Assembly: GCA_030149525.1 (NCBI GenBank)
Contig: JASBRJ010000335.1
Span: 1-55,434, forward strand
DNA length: 55,434 bases
Source of the DNA: a bacterium
GTDB lineage: Bacteria; Vulcanimicrobiota; Xenobia; Xenobiales; JADMJV01
Direction of reading: 5' to 3'
A model generated the notes under the pieces. That model was not told where the DNA came from. It was given only the letters and a program-made list of their open reading frames with translations, and made no database searches. Position 1 is the stretch's first letter. Every line of letters starts with the position of its first letter. Shown here piece after piece: positions 34,479-42,603 of this stretch. A program made the position numbers and the translations under genes.

Positions 34479-36869
34479 TTGAAATTGAACTCCTTCCAAA
34501 TAGGCGACGTCTCTCTCAAGCCCGGTGTGATCAATAATGATTTCATCCGCGCCACCAAGAGCGCTATCGAAGGTTCAAAAGTCCGCAAAGGCAAGGCCGA
34601 CGCCGCCAAGATTCTGGACAAGTGGTCCCCCAGCAAGCCGATCTCCCTGGAAGAGTACCAGTTCGTGACGGACTTTGCCGACGCATCGGCTGCACAGTAC
34701 AAAGAACTAGCCGACGCGTGGTGGACTCTCAAGAAGTCCGACCAGGCTGCGAACCGGGAAAAAGATCTCAAAGAGATTCGCCAAAAAATGGCATTCGAAG
34801 GCGAAGTTCTGAGCCACAGTTCGCGACTTTCCAGCGAACTCAGAGAGGCCGGCGCTCGCTCCATCATTGAGGCCGCTGCGGGAAGCCTGGTGGGCATTCC
34901 AGGGATTGTAGCCGCCTACTCGGCCTACGCCAACGGCACCACGTGGAGCGGACCGGAGCGAGAGAACGCGGAGAAGGTTCTGGCCGAGGTGGAAGCCCTG
35001 AAGAACGGCACCTCACCCATGATCACCATGGGTAACTCCGTCCAGCAAGTTCACAGAGAAGACCTCTGGAAAGCCATGAACGAGCTTCTCGACGACTCTA
35101 TTCAACAGGCGGAAGACGGGAATCCGGTCGAAGTCGACATTCAACTGTACGAACTCACTTCTTACGAAATGCTTCAAAAGATCACGGCCTCGGCAAAAGC
35201 GGGTAACAAGGTGCGCCTCAACCTCGATGCCGGTCGCCTCTCCTTCCCTTCAAAAGATCAAGAAGGCGAGGAGTATTTCTCGCTGGACTCCACTCCCGAC
35301 AAGGCTCGAACCATCCTCCAACTTTCCCGACTTCGCGGAGCCGACGTCGGTATTAGCCTGTTCCCTCAAAAGAAATTGCTCAACAGCGCCTCCGACTTGA
35401 TGCATAGAAAAGTCATCCGAGTGGGCAACAAGGTTCTCATCAGCGGTATGAACGCAAACCTCGGCTCGGGAGAGAATGTTGACTCGGGGTATATCGTCAC
35501 AGGTGCCGCCGCAGCCGTTTTAGGTGAGAACCTGGCTCGTGATATCCAAGACTCTAAGGGAGCGACACTGAAGGAGATTTGGGGGGAGCATCACACGGAG
35601 AAATTCGCTGAAACCAACCTCCGCCTTGGTAGCCGTGGGTTTATCTCCCTTCTCGATGCTGTGGCCGGACCATCCGCCGCAGGGACCAAACCTCCGAAAA
35701 TTGAGACCGTGGAACAGCTGGAAAAGTTAGCGGAAAAGGGTGGTCTAAAATTCCAAGATCTCATCGTAAGCAGCAAAGAGAGCTATCAGTCCGACGTGGA
35801 GAAAATGCTGACGGGTCGAAGTCACCTTCAACTCTCCGACAAGGGCAAAGAAGTGCTCCAAGCCCAGATTGAGCGCGCAATTGAAGCGACCAACACACCG
35901 AAGAACCTCCAACGCCTGGACGACATGACCCAGCCTTCGGCCCGAAAGGTGGGCAACACCCGGGTGGACGTGGCCGACACTCCAGTGGAGCGAGAAGCTC
36001 TCGTTCTTTCGGCTATCTCTCAAGCTGAAAAGTTTATCTATCTCCCTGGATTTGTGGTCACTCGAGCCGTTGCGGCAGCTATCGCCGAACGCCGAGAGCA
36101 ACTCTCTTCCGAGGGCAAGAAACTTGATGTGCGTGTGGTTGCCGATGCAGGGCTTTACCCCCACGGCGGCACTCCCAACAGCTATGGCGTAAAACTTCTT
36201 GAAGACCGTGGGATCCAACCCCGCTGGGCCAAGCTTGAGCGAAGCGGTATTCATGACAGAAAGATTCACGCCAAGCAGCTCATCACCGACAAGGGTGAGA
36301 TCACCGGAAGCACCAATTTTTCCACTCAGGGTCTCCGAGAGAACTGGGAAACCTCAGCTTACGTCCACTTTAATGAGAATGATCCGGAATCGGCAGCGGC
36401 CAAAGCCAAGAGCATCGAGCAGTTTACGGAGCTTTGGAACCAATCTTTCGAACTCAGCACCATCGATTACGCGGACTACCTCACCCAGGACGACGGCGAA
36501 ATCGGCAAAGAGTGGTTCATAGAGGAAACCCGGGACAGTGCCATCCGACATAGCCTGCGTCTCATCGGAAACTACGAGCGCGAAACCGGCAAACTCCATC
36601 AGGATATTCTCAATGAGAATGCCGAGGTTCAGGCCCGAAAAGCCGAACTTCAAGCCGAGGGATATTCCTACGGAGATGCTACTCTCAAAGCGGTGAGCGA
36701 AGTTCTTGGCGAGCAAGAGTATCGAGAGATGCTCCGCAACTTAGACACCAACCAAACCCTGGAGCAACTCCAATCAAAGGTTAATAACTACGTCCTGGGC
36801 GTGGACACGGAAACGGCCTCTTTCAATCCCGAGGATCTCCAGATGCCCGCCGAAATTCTCTTTGCATAA
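34479..36869 (+). CDS. Phospholipase D-like protein with two HKD regions, no signal peptide
   Basis: 796 aa from TTG 34479 (weak AGGA upstream). N-terminal 190 residues are helical with a Gly/Ala hydrophobic patch (AAAGSLVGIPGIVAAYSAYA). The first PLD half has LMHRKVIRVGNKVLISGMNA near 307: HxK is present, but the Asp of HxKxxxxD is Gly. The second half near 590 has IHDRKIHAKQLITDKGEITG with complete HxKxxxxD and then STNFS. Two HKD regions form one active site in PLD enzymes, and the His residues are both kept. A helical tail of about 150 residues follows. The N-terminus (MKLNSFQIGDVSLKPG) is polar. Likely a phosphodiesterase acting on phospholipid or nucleic acid; the substrate is not readable. 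Confidence 0.8.
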   Translation: MKLNSFQIGDVSLKPGVINNDFIRATKSAIEGSKVRKGKADAAKILDKWSPSKPISLEEYQFVTDFADASAAQYKELADAWWTLKKSDQAANREKDLKEIRQKMAFEGEVLSHSSRLSSELREAGARSIIEAAAGSLVGIPGIVAAYSAYANGTTWSGPERENAEKVLAEVEALKNGTSPMITMGNSVQQVHREDLWKAMNELLDDSIQQAEDGNPVEVDIQLYELTSYEMLQKITASAKAGNKVRLNLDAGRLSFPSKDQEGEEYFSLDSTPDKARTILQLSRLRGADVGISLFPQKKLLNSASDLMHRKVIRVGNKVLISGMNANLGSGENVDSGYIVTGAAAAVLGENLARDIQDSKGATLKEIWGEHHTEKFAETNLRLGSRGFISLLDAVAGPSAAGTKPPKIETVEQLEKLAEKGGLKFQDLIVSSKESYQSDVEKMLTGRSHLQLSDKGKEVLQAQIERAIEATNTPKNLQRLDDMTQPSARKVGNTRVDVADTPVEREALVLSAISQAEKFIYLPGFVVTRAVAAAIAERREQLSSEGKKLDVRVVADAGLYPHGGTPNSYGVKLLEDRGIQPRWAKLERSGIHDRKIHAKQLITDKGEITGSTNFSTQGLRENWETSAYVHFNENDPESAAAKAKSIEQFTELWNQSFELSTIDYADYLTQDDGEIGKEWFIEETRDSAIRHSLRLIGNYERETGKLHQDILNENAEVQARKAELQAEGYSYGDATLKAVSEVLGEQEYREMLRNLDTNQTLEQLQSKVNNYVLGVDTETASFNPEDLQMPAEILFA

Positions 36870-36940
36870 CAAACCTTAGCAGGTCCGTTTCCACTTTTCT
36901 AGTAATCGCCTCCAACGTTCTATTGAATAAAGGAGATCCC

Positions 36941-37333
36941 ATGAGGCATTTACTCGTTCTTTTTGCCATTTTCACCCTCTCGACCGGCGCTTGGGCCGAC
37001 CCGACGGCCCTTCCTTTTCCTGTCTCCGTCGGCGGACAGCAGGCTGCCATGACGGAGCAGTCAACAAACATAGCCTACATCGCCAACCCCGTATCCTCCG
37101 GAGCAGCTATGGCCGTCAAGGATGTGAAAGGTCAGATCATCGTCAACATTTTCCCCGGTGACGATAAAGGCAACGCCAAGCCAGGGGCGCAACCCTTCAT
37201 TCTTCTGTTTGACGCCGGCAGCACAAAAAACCTCAGCGACAACATGCAGGGTAAGTCGCTTCCAGCCGGATGGTATCTTGCCAATGTCGTGGGTGGAGGC
37301 AACACCTCTCGCATCGCCTTTCAGGTGAAATAA
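36941..37333 (+). CDS. Small secreted protein
   Basis: 130 aa. ATG 36941 follows AAAGGAGA with ideal spacing; an upstream in-frame start at 36923 would hide the signal peptide. MRHLLVLFAIFTLSTGAWAD is a classic signal peptide (cleavage after AWA). The mature part looks like a single beta-sandwich: AAMTEQSTNIAYIANPVSSG, AVKDVKGQIIVNIFPGDDKG, PFILLFDAGSTKNL, PAGWYLANVVGGGNTSRIAF. This resembles small periplasmic domains of unknown function. The gene stands alone behind the phospholipase-D-like gene and ends at a strong terminator. Confidence 0.75.
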   Translation: MRHLLVLFAIFTLSTGAWADPTALPFPVSVGGQQAAMTEQSTNIAYIANPVSSGAAMAVKDVKGQIIVNIFPGDDKGNAKPGAQPFILLFDAGSTKNLSDNMQGKSLPAGWYLANVVGGGNTSRIAFQVK

Positions 37334-37357
37334 CTCTTCCCTCGAAAGCCAAGGTAA

Positions 37358-37381
37358 GACCGCCCATCGGCGGTCTTTTTT
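37358..37381 (+). terminator. Rho-independent terminator, shared junction with convergent dapA-like gene
   Basis: GACCGCC (37358-37364), loop CATC, GGCGGTC (37369-37375), then TTTTTT. The T run touches the stop codon of the convergent dapA-family gene (37380-37382). Confidence 0.9.
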
Positions 37382-38249
37382 ATTGCAGGTTGGGAAGGCG
37401 CTCCAAGAGAGCTTGGAGTTGTTCGGTTCCGCCCGACGGAATCGGCTTGAGCGGGCTTCGCAGCCTTCCCACTTCGAAACCCATCAATCGACAAGCTTCC
37501 TTGAGACCGGCCAGCCCGAAACCTCGTGAGCCGCCCAGGGCTCGGTTGAGTGGTATCAGTTGCTGCTGAAGCTTTCGCGCTTGCTCGGCTTTGTCCGGGC
37601 GAACAGAGAAGTCCAGGAGTTTCCGACAATGTTCAGGTACGACATTGGCTAAAGCTAGTATGCCGCCGGCGACCCCTGCAGCAACTCCCGGTTGAATGAG
37701 GGCGGAGGCTCCCAGAAAATAGTGGAACCTTGCAGGCCAGGAAACTTCATTGAGAAGACTCAAGTCTCCCAGGCTATCCTTGATTCCCACTACGTTGGGA
37801 TGCTCAGCAATGCGAGAAAGTTGATCCCCGGTGAGTTTGATTCCCGTATACTGAGGAACCTGATAGATCATGATCGGCCGACGACTGTAGTCGGCCAATT
37901 GATGAAAAAAGTCCACCTGATCGAACTGTCCACCATAGTAACCGGGCGTTCGGATGAGAAAGCTCTCTATTCTCAAATCCTCATGGCTATCAATTTGGCG
38001 CTTTGCCTCCACCACTGAACTGGCTACGATACCCGCCAGGACGGGTCGACGAGACAGCTTGGAGACTCGCTCCACCAGCGCCACTCGCTCGCTTTGACTC
38101 AGCATGTCCGCCTCACCCGAACTCCCGTTGACCAGATAGCCGGTCAGGGGAAGAGCTTCGTACTTCTCCAGGTTGCGCGACATCATGTCAAGGTCCACAT
38201 TCTCCTGGTCCGTGAAGGGAGTTATGAGCGGGGCGTAGAGTGGCAGCAT
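37380..38249 (-). CDS. Dihydrodipicolinate synthase / N-acetylneuraminate lyase family (DapA-like) protein
   Basis: 289 aa, family length. It starts MLPLYAPLITPFTDQENVDL. TIM-barrel class I aldolase motifs: GYLVNGSSGEADML near 37-50 (GxxGE region); RPIMIYQVPQYTGIKL near 125-140 with the catalytic Tyr; and the Schiff-base lysine in NVVGIKDSLGDL near 155-166. YFLGASALIQPGVAAGVAGG is the late conserved loop. The usual YNVP is YQVP here, seen in subgroups that act on substrates other than aspartate semialdehyde, such as HOGA or sugar-acid lyases. Whether it makes lysine precursors cannot be decided. It is convergent with the secreted-protein gene and divergent from the kinase at 38359. Confidence 0.85.
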   Translation of the reverse strand: MLPLYAPLITPFTDQENVDLDMMSRNLEKYEALPLTGYLVNGSSGEADMLSQSERVALVERVSKLSRRPVLAGIVASSVVEAKRQIDSHEDLRIESFLIRTPGYYGGQFDQVDFFHQLADYSRRPIMIYQVPQYTGIKLTGDQLSRIAEHPNVVGIKDSLGDLSLLNEVSWPARFHYFLGASALIQPGVAAGVAGGILALANVVPEHCRKLLDFSVRPDKAEQARKLQQQLIPLNRALGGSRGFGLAGLKEACRLMGFEVGRLRSPLKPIPSGGTEQLQALLERLPNLQ

Positions 38250-38358
38250 GATGGGTCGGTTTCCTCGCCTTGCCTACCCTCCCTGCCCTCCCCGGATGGT
38301 GGCAAAGACAAAACAGGTGTGCTCATCGAGAGTGTCTAAACTGTCTAGTGGAGAGTCT

Positions 38359-39624
38359 ATGAGTAAATCGAGAACAATCAAGCCCCGCCCGGGGCAAGAA
38401 TTTAACTCACCCTTCCAGTGGTTCCTGGCCGCCGCCGCCATCGGCGTCGCTCTTATGATTCTGAGCAACGTCTTGGGATTTGTGGTCATGCTGGTGGTTG
38501 CCTTTGCCATCGGACAGGCGGCCAATCGCATACTCCCAACCCAGATCCCCTACGGATACCTCGGCTCCACGGCTGTCGGAATCGTGGGCGCCTGGCTGGG
38601 GGTGAGGCTCTTAGGAGAGTGGGGACCCCAGATATACGGAATTCGGCTGATCCCCGGCGTCATCGGAGCGCTTATTCTCACTGTAGGGCTGCAATACAAG
38701 CTTAACTCAGATCGAGCCAAGAATCTCGAACTCATTAAGGCCAAGGCCGATCCCAACGACCCCTACCTTATGAAAGAGCTGGACGGTTTCGTTCTTACCG
38801 AAGCGCTGGGAGCCGGCTCCAACTCCAAGGTTTATCTGGGAGTACCCGCCGACACTTTGAACCGAGACAGCGCCGTCGCTTGTAAGATATTGAACGAAGA
38901 GGCGAACAAAGGCAAAGACACCCTCGCCCGCTACGGGCGAGAGATCAGAATTGCCCACAAGCTTGATCATCCAGGTATCGTGAAGATGTATTCCTGGGGT
39001 GAGCAAAGCAATTTGCTCTTCATTATTATGGAGTATGTGGAAGGTGGGACTCTGGCCGACCTTATCAAACCCGACCTTCCGCTCTCAGAGGCCTATAGCT
39101 ACATGGGGCAGATCGCCACCGCCCTCCAGCACGCCCACGAAAACGACATCGTCCACCGTGATATCAAACCGGCCAACATCTTGATGCAGGACGGTTTTTG
39201 CAAGATCAGCGACTTCGGCTTGGGACGAGCCCTACAAGATGACGTCTCCTTAACCAAGGAAGGAACCGTCCTGGGGACACCCGCCTATATTGCACCGGAG
39301 CAGATTCAAGGAAAGAAGCCAACTGCCGCTTGCGATCAGTACGCCCTTGGCGTCCTGTTCTACGAACTTCTCACAGGCGTGCGCCCCTTCATTTCCAACG
39401 ACTCGGTGGCCCTCTTGATGATGCAGCTCCAAGAGTCGCCGGTCGACCCGCGCACCCATCGAGCAGAGATTCCAGAAAAAGTCTCTGCTGTCGTTCTTCG
39501 AATGATGGAGAAGGACCCCAAGAAACGTTTCCCAAGCGTGCGAAAGGCTTTAGCCGCCTTGAGACTAGCCACCGACGATGAAGACGAGGCCGTGGAAGCC
39601 GTGGCCTCTGAGGCGGCCGGTTAA
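38359..39624 (+). CDS. Ser/Thr protein kinase with four N-terminal membrane helices
   Basis: 421 aa from ATG 38359 with GGAG in place upstream; a longer frame to 38248 is not needed. Residues 17-110 hold about four membrane helices (WFLAAAAIGVALMILSNVLG, FVVMLVVAFAIG, STAVGIVGAWLGVRLL, LIPGVIGALILTVGL), so the membrane part comes first and the kinase follows. Kinase motifs: LGAGSNSKVYLG (glycine loop), VACKIL (lysine), VHRDIKPANIL, ISDFGLGRAL and TPAYIAPEQIQG. All catalytic residues are intact. The C-terminal tail is short and acidic. This is the second kinase in the window and differs from the first by its multi-span anchor. Substrate unknown. Confidence 0.92.
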   Translation: MSKSRTIKPRPGQEFNSPFQWFLAAAAIGVALMILSNVLGFVVMLVVAFAIGQAANRILPTQIPYGYLGSTAVGIVGAWLGVRLLGEWGPQIYGIRLIPGVIGALILTVGLQYKLNSDRAKNLELIKAKADPNDPYLMKELDGFVLTEALGAGSNSKVYLGVPADTLNRDSAVACKILNEEANKGKDTLARYGREIRIAHKLDHPGIVKMYSWGEQSNLLFIIMEYVEGGTLADLIKPDLPLSEAYSYMGQIATALQHAHENDIVHRDIKPANILMQDGFCKISDFGLGRALQDDVSLTKEGTVLGTPAYIAPEQIQGKKPTAACDQYALGVLFYELLTGVRPFISNDSVALLMMQLQESPVDPRTHRAEIPEKVSAVVLRMMEKDPKKRFPSVRKALAALRLATDDEDEAVEAVASEAAG

Positions 39625-39633
39625 GTCAAGCTT

Positions 39634-39816
39634 CATTCCCCATGAAGGGGACAACGCTTACGACCTCAAAGGTGCACGCTAGGTGGATGTGATGAGCTGC
39701 GGCGTAAGCCGAGCATATATGCAATCAACAACCATTTATAATTTCGGCTGATCTCACCCACCTCTTAGGTTAGTAACAACAAGAAAGCCCCAGGTTTGCA
39801 CCCGGGGCTTTTCTGT
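39634..39816 (+). ncRNA. Candidate structured non-coding RNA with terminator
   Basis: No gene fits this 208-bp gap, but it is rich in inverted repeats. TCCCC/GGGGA with a 5-nt loop lies at 39636-39651. A long imperfect outer stem pairs 39681-39699 with 39745-39763 (15 Watson-Crick pairs and one G-U out of 19). Inside it lie CGGC-GTAA-GCCG (39700-39711), a GNRA tetraloop hairpin, and the self-complementary GCATATATGC (39713-39722). A Rho-independent terminator ends it. It does not carry the GGAAGGAAGCAG-type loop of SRP RNA, and I recognise no tmRNA, 6S or RNase P core. It could also be a 3' untranslated region of the kinase gene. Strand is assumed from the terminator T run and is not certain. 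Confidence 0.4.
39783..39816. terminator. Bidirectional Rho-independent terminator
   Basis: AAGCCCC-AGGTTTGCACCC-GGGGCTT, with inner GGT/ACC pairing and TTTTCTGTTTT on the right. The left flank reads CTTTCTTG on the minus strand, so it can also stop the convergent EEP gene at 39834. Confidence 0.85.
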
Positions 39817-39833
39817 TTTATTCCGTCAGGAAT

Positions 39834-40715
39834 TTAGTCTTTGATTTCGATGTCGGCAATGATCGGGAGATGATCCGATGCGGCCGAGGAAACCCAACGA
39901 GTGTCGGAGTCGATAGACTGCTCGAAACGAACCGGGGCGTGCCGCGTTACCTGGCCGTCAAACCGCTGAGGGTAAATGATGTGATCGAACTGCTCAGGCG
40001 GAAAACGTTTATGATTAGGATTTGCGGGCCAGGTATTTCGGTCGTCGGAGGCCAAATGATCGAGGCTGTCCACCCACTTCTCGTCACCGGGCTCGTCTCC
40101 GTTGAGAATGACCTGTACCGGGGGATCGTCGGTGTTGTCGTTAAAGTCACCGGTGACCACGAACATACGGTTGGGGTAGTCTTTCATCTCAGCTTCCACG
40201 ATATTTCGGGTGGCAGTGCCTTCTGAGAGGCGTCTCAGATCAGAATCGATCTCACCCGGATCGGCGGGACGGCGCGACTTAAAGTGGCTGGTATAGACGG
40301 TCAACTCGGTATCCGGGTCGGCGTCGGTATTCACGTCGACTCGAAGCAGATCCCGGCTGAACCGAACTTCTCCACTGCCGTCCACGAGGGGAACTGGAGT
40401 ATCGGTATGGTTCACGACGGCGTTGAACGGATACTTGGAAATAATTCCCACCCGAATGCCCCGCTCATCGTTGCCCTTAGTCCAGGCGATATGGGGATAC
40501 TTCTCAGCCAGATCTCGTCGGCTGAGCAGATCCTTTTCTAGAGTTTCTTGAGAGGAGAGTTCTTGGAAAGAGATGACGTCTGCATCGAGCCTCTCTATAC
40601 TTTCTGCCAGTGCGGCGAGTGAGCGCTCCGATTTGGGCCGGGTCCGGGATCCTGGAGTGATGTCTCGCTCCATGAAGAGATTCTTTACGTTATATGATGC
40701 AACTCTGACGTTCAT
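39834..40715 (-). CDS. Endonuclease/exonuclease/phosphatase (EEP) family protein
   Basis: 293 aa. EEP fold motifs in order: RVASYNVKNLF near residue 4 (Asn metal site); ADVISFQELSS near 46 (Glu metal ligand); LTVYTSHFKSRRP near 138 (His); FVVTGDFNDNTDDPPVQVIL near 180 with the GDFN Asp/Asn pair; DHIIYP near 240; and the catalytic pair SAASDHLPIIADIEI near the end. All expected residues are present. Family members cleave phosphodiester bonds in DNA, RNA, phosphoinositides or nucleotides; no extension tells which. No signal peptide is visible from ATG 40715. A second, distant EEP member lies at 54576. Confidence 0.9.
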   Translation of the reverse strand: MNVRVASYNVKNLFMERDITPGSRTRPKSERSLAALAESIERLDADVISFQELSSQETLEKDLLSRRDLAEKYPHIAWTKGNDERGIRVGIISKYPFNAVVNHTDTPVPLVDGSGEVRFSRDLLRVDVNTDADPDTELTVYTSHFKSRRPADPGEIDSDLRRLSEGTATRNIVEAEMKDYPNRMFVVTGDFNDNTDDPPVQVILNGDEPGDEKWVDSLDHLASDDRNTWPANPNHKRFPPEQFDHIIYPQRFDGQVTRHAPVRFEQSIDSDTRWVSSAASDHLPIIADIEIKD

Positions 40716-40879
40716 TTCTGTGCCTTTCCGATAGTTGTCCTGAAAACATCATAGGTCACCGGAGCCTTTGGGATTGTTCCAGACTTGTTAACCAAAGCCC
40801 ACACTGAAAAAGTCCTGAAGAAACCCAGAACAAAAACTGAAAAAAAGGCCATCCCTATGAACGATTCGAAATCAAAACT

Positions 40880-41674
40880 ATGCTGTACTTCGATAAGGAA
40901 CACCGCATTCACACTCTTGAATCCCGAGAAATGGTACAGTGGAAGCTCGATCTCTCCAACGCCGACTACTCCCAAGCGGTGACAGGAATTGGCGGTGACC
41001 GAACTCAGATTCTCTCGGATGGTGAAAGCTTTTTCGTGCTCCCTAAAGAAGCACTCAAGACATCCAAGTCCTCTGAAATCCCTCAGGCCGAACTGGAAGA
41101 GATTCAGAGTTTCTTTTTTTCTCAGGAGGCGGTTCAGGCCGCACTCAGCGTGAACTCGGACTTACTCAAATCCCAGGATAAGGGTTCTCTCACCTACGGA
41201 ACCACCGGAGCCAAGTCTATCTACGAGGCCCTGAGGAGGGTTGGCGCGTCTACCGACGACAGCTTTCTAGACATCGGCTGCGGATGCGGACTCCCCGTGC
41301 TCATCGCCTCAAAGTTGGTGGGCCAGGCACGCGGGGTCGATATCGTCCCCTCCATGGTGGAGTTCGGGCAAAGGGCGGCCACCCGATTCGGTAGAGAGAA
41401 CACCGAGTTTCTGTTGGCGAATATCCGCCACCTGGAATTAGGTCGTGTGGACATTGTCTACGTGGCCGCCACCACCCTCACCGAGGAGCTGAGAGAGACC
41501 ATCAAAGAAAAATTGTCGCAACTGCGACCAGGGGCGGTAGTCATCACCCTGACCTACTCTTTCCAATCGGATGCTCTCGTCCTGGTCGATACTTTTAAGA
41601 GCCCCTTCGCCTGGTGGGGCAGTAGCGAACCCAGTGTCCACGATTTTCTTATCCACATCAGGAGAGCCTCATGA
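40880..41674 (+). CDS. SAM-dependent methyltransferase-like protein with N-terminal extension
   Basis: 264 aa from ATG 40880; no clear Shine-Dalgarno. Residues 1-115 are an unrecognised N-terminal part (DKEHRIHTLESREMVQWKLD ... EIQSFFFSQEAVQAAL). The Rossmann domain follows, with motif I FLDIGCGCGLPVLIASKLVG near 125-145, RGVDIVPSMVEFGQRAATRF (end of strand 2 and helix) and LLANIRHLEL near 175. VYVAATTLTEELRETIKEKL is the strand-4 region. The TYGTTGAKSIYEAL stretch before motif I is reminiscent of DOT1-like enzymes that place E/Y-G-E/T before the SAM loop. Acceptor unknown. It overlaps the next gene by 4 bp. Confidence 0.75.
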   Translation: MLYFDKEHRIHTLESREMVQWKLDLSNADYSQAVTGIGGDRTQILSDGESFFVLPKEALKTSKSSEIPQAELEEIQSFFFSQEAVQAALSVNSDLLKSQDKGSLTYGTTGAKSIYEALRRVGASTDDSFLDIGCGCGLPVLIASKLVGQARGVDIVPSMVEFGQRAATRFGRENTEFLLANIRHLELGRVDIVYVAATTLTEELRETIKEKLSQLRPGAVVITLTYSFQSDALVLVDTFKSPFAWWGSSEPSVHDFLIHIRRAS

Positions 41675-42081
41675 ATCACGAAGAGATCCTGGCCAACTTG
41701 AAGGCCCTTACCGAGGAGATCAAATCCAAGACAGGTCAGCTGACCGAAGAGGATTTGGGAGAGTTTCTCAACGATGTCTCGGAGTCTTTGGGTGAGGTCT
41801 TCAACCTGGCCCAGTCGGAACTCAACCGAGGAATCCAGCAAATCGAAGTTGCTCAGAGTTGTCTCAAAAAGGAAAATATGCACGACGAGGCCGACTCCAT
41901 CAGCCCTCTCCTCAGCAACATGCAGAGCGTTCAAAATCAGCTCAACATCGGACTGGAGTTGAGTCGGGAGAAGCGCGAGTTCGAGGGCTTCGATAAAGAA
42001 CCGAAGCCGGAGAGACTTCTCACTCCTCGGGTGATGGAGACCTTTCAGAAACTGGAAAAAGCGCTGGAGCGATCACGGTAG
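41671..42081 (+). CDS. Hypothetical helical protein
   Basis: 136 aa, nearly all helix: HEEILANLKALTEEIKSKTG, LGEFLNDVSESLGEVFNLAQ, ELNRGIQQIEVAQSCLKKEN, ISPLLSNMQSVQNQLNIGLE, MEDTFQKLEKALE-like tail. Acidic and without signal peptide or membrane segment. ATG overlaps the methyltransferase-like gene in an ATGA, so the two are likely made together and may work as partners. No family recognised. Confidence 0.65.
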   Translation: MNHEEILANLKALTEEIKSKTGQLTEEDLGEFLNDVSESLGEVFNLAQSELNRGIQQIEVAQSCLKKENMHDEADSISPLLSNMQSVQNQLNIGLELSREKREFEGFDKEPKPERLLTPRVMETFQKLEKALERSR

Positions 42082-42114
42082 ACTCCACCCGTTCCAGGCC
42101 GGTATAATGAGCGA

Positions 42115-42603
42115 GTGAATCCCAAGACTCGAAATATGGTCTCCCTTCTGTTGGTGGTCGTTATCTGCGCCGTCGTCGCCAAGGGGAGTTTGCAGAAAAA
42201 CCTCACCGAACAGGACCCGAGAGAGCTTGGTGATCCGAATCAGATGGTGGTCGAAACCAGACACAGCCTACCCTGGCACGACGAGATTTGTGTTCGGCGG
42301 GGGAAAACGGAACTGTTTATCTTACCCAATCTGTTCCACTGGGATTCGGGCTCTCCCATGAAGGACGTTTTCCAAAACCTGGGCCGTCCTCAGTTTCAGG
42401 GTACATTCCTGGATCAGGACTATTACGTTTGGAACGTTGATGTCCGATACGACTGGGATATGGAAAACAAATATCGGGGACGGTTTCTGGCTGTCTCGTT
42501 CAAGTACAACAAGCGGGTGAACGATGTCACCATCCTAGAAGAACTGCCACCCGACAATACGCCGATCCCCGCCGAAACCGAATTCGATCTGGAAAGTCTC
42601 TAG
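42115..42603 (+). CDS. Hypothetical protein with N-terminal membrane anchor
   Basis: 162 aa from GTG 42115, 33 bp after the previous gene. A short basic start (NPKTRNM) precedes a membrane helix (VSLLLVVVICAVVAKGSL, residues 9-26). The exported part has strand-rich segments: IFVRRGKTELFILP-like (IC VRRGKTELF), NLFHWDSGSPMKDVFQNLGR, FLDQDYYVWNVDVRYDWDME and FLAVSFKYNKRVNDVTIL. A repeated hydrophobic-aromatic pattern suggests a small beta domain facing the periplasm. Function unknown. Its stop codon overlaps that of the convergent zinc phospholipase-like gene by 4 bp. Confidence 0.65.
   Translation: MNPKTRNMVSLLLVVVICAVVAKGSLQKNLTEQDPRELGDPNQMVVETRHSLPWHDEICVRRGKTELFILPNLFHWDSGSPMKDVFQNLGRPQFQGTFLDQDYYVWNVDVRYDWDMENKYRGRFLAVSFKYNKRVNDVTILEELPPDNTPIPAETEFDLESL

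Noticed and set aside
39634-39782. SRP RNA, tmRNA or a tRNA in the structured gap
   Set aside because: No GGAAGGAAGCAG loop, no tRNA-like T arm or CCA end, no tmRNA tag frame.
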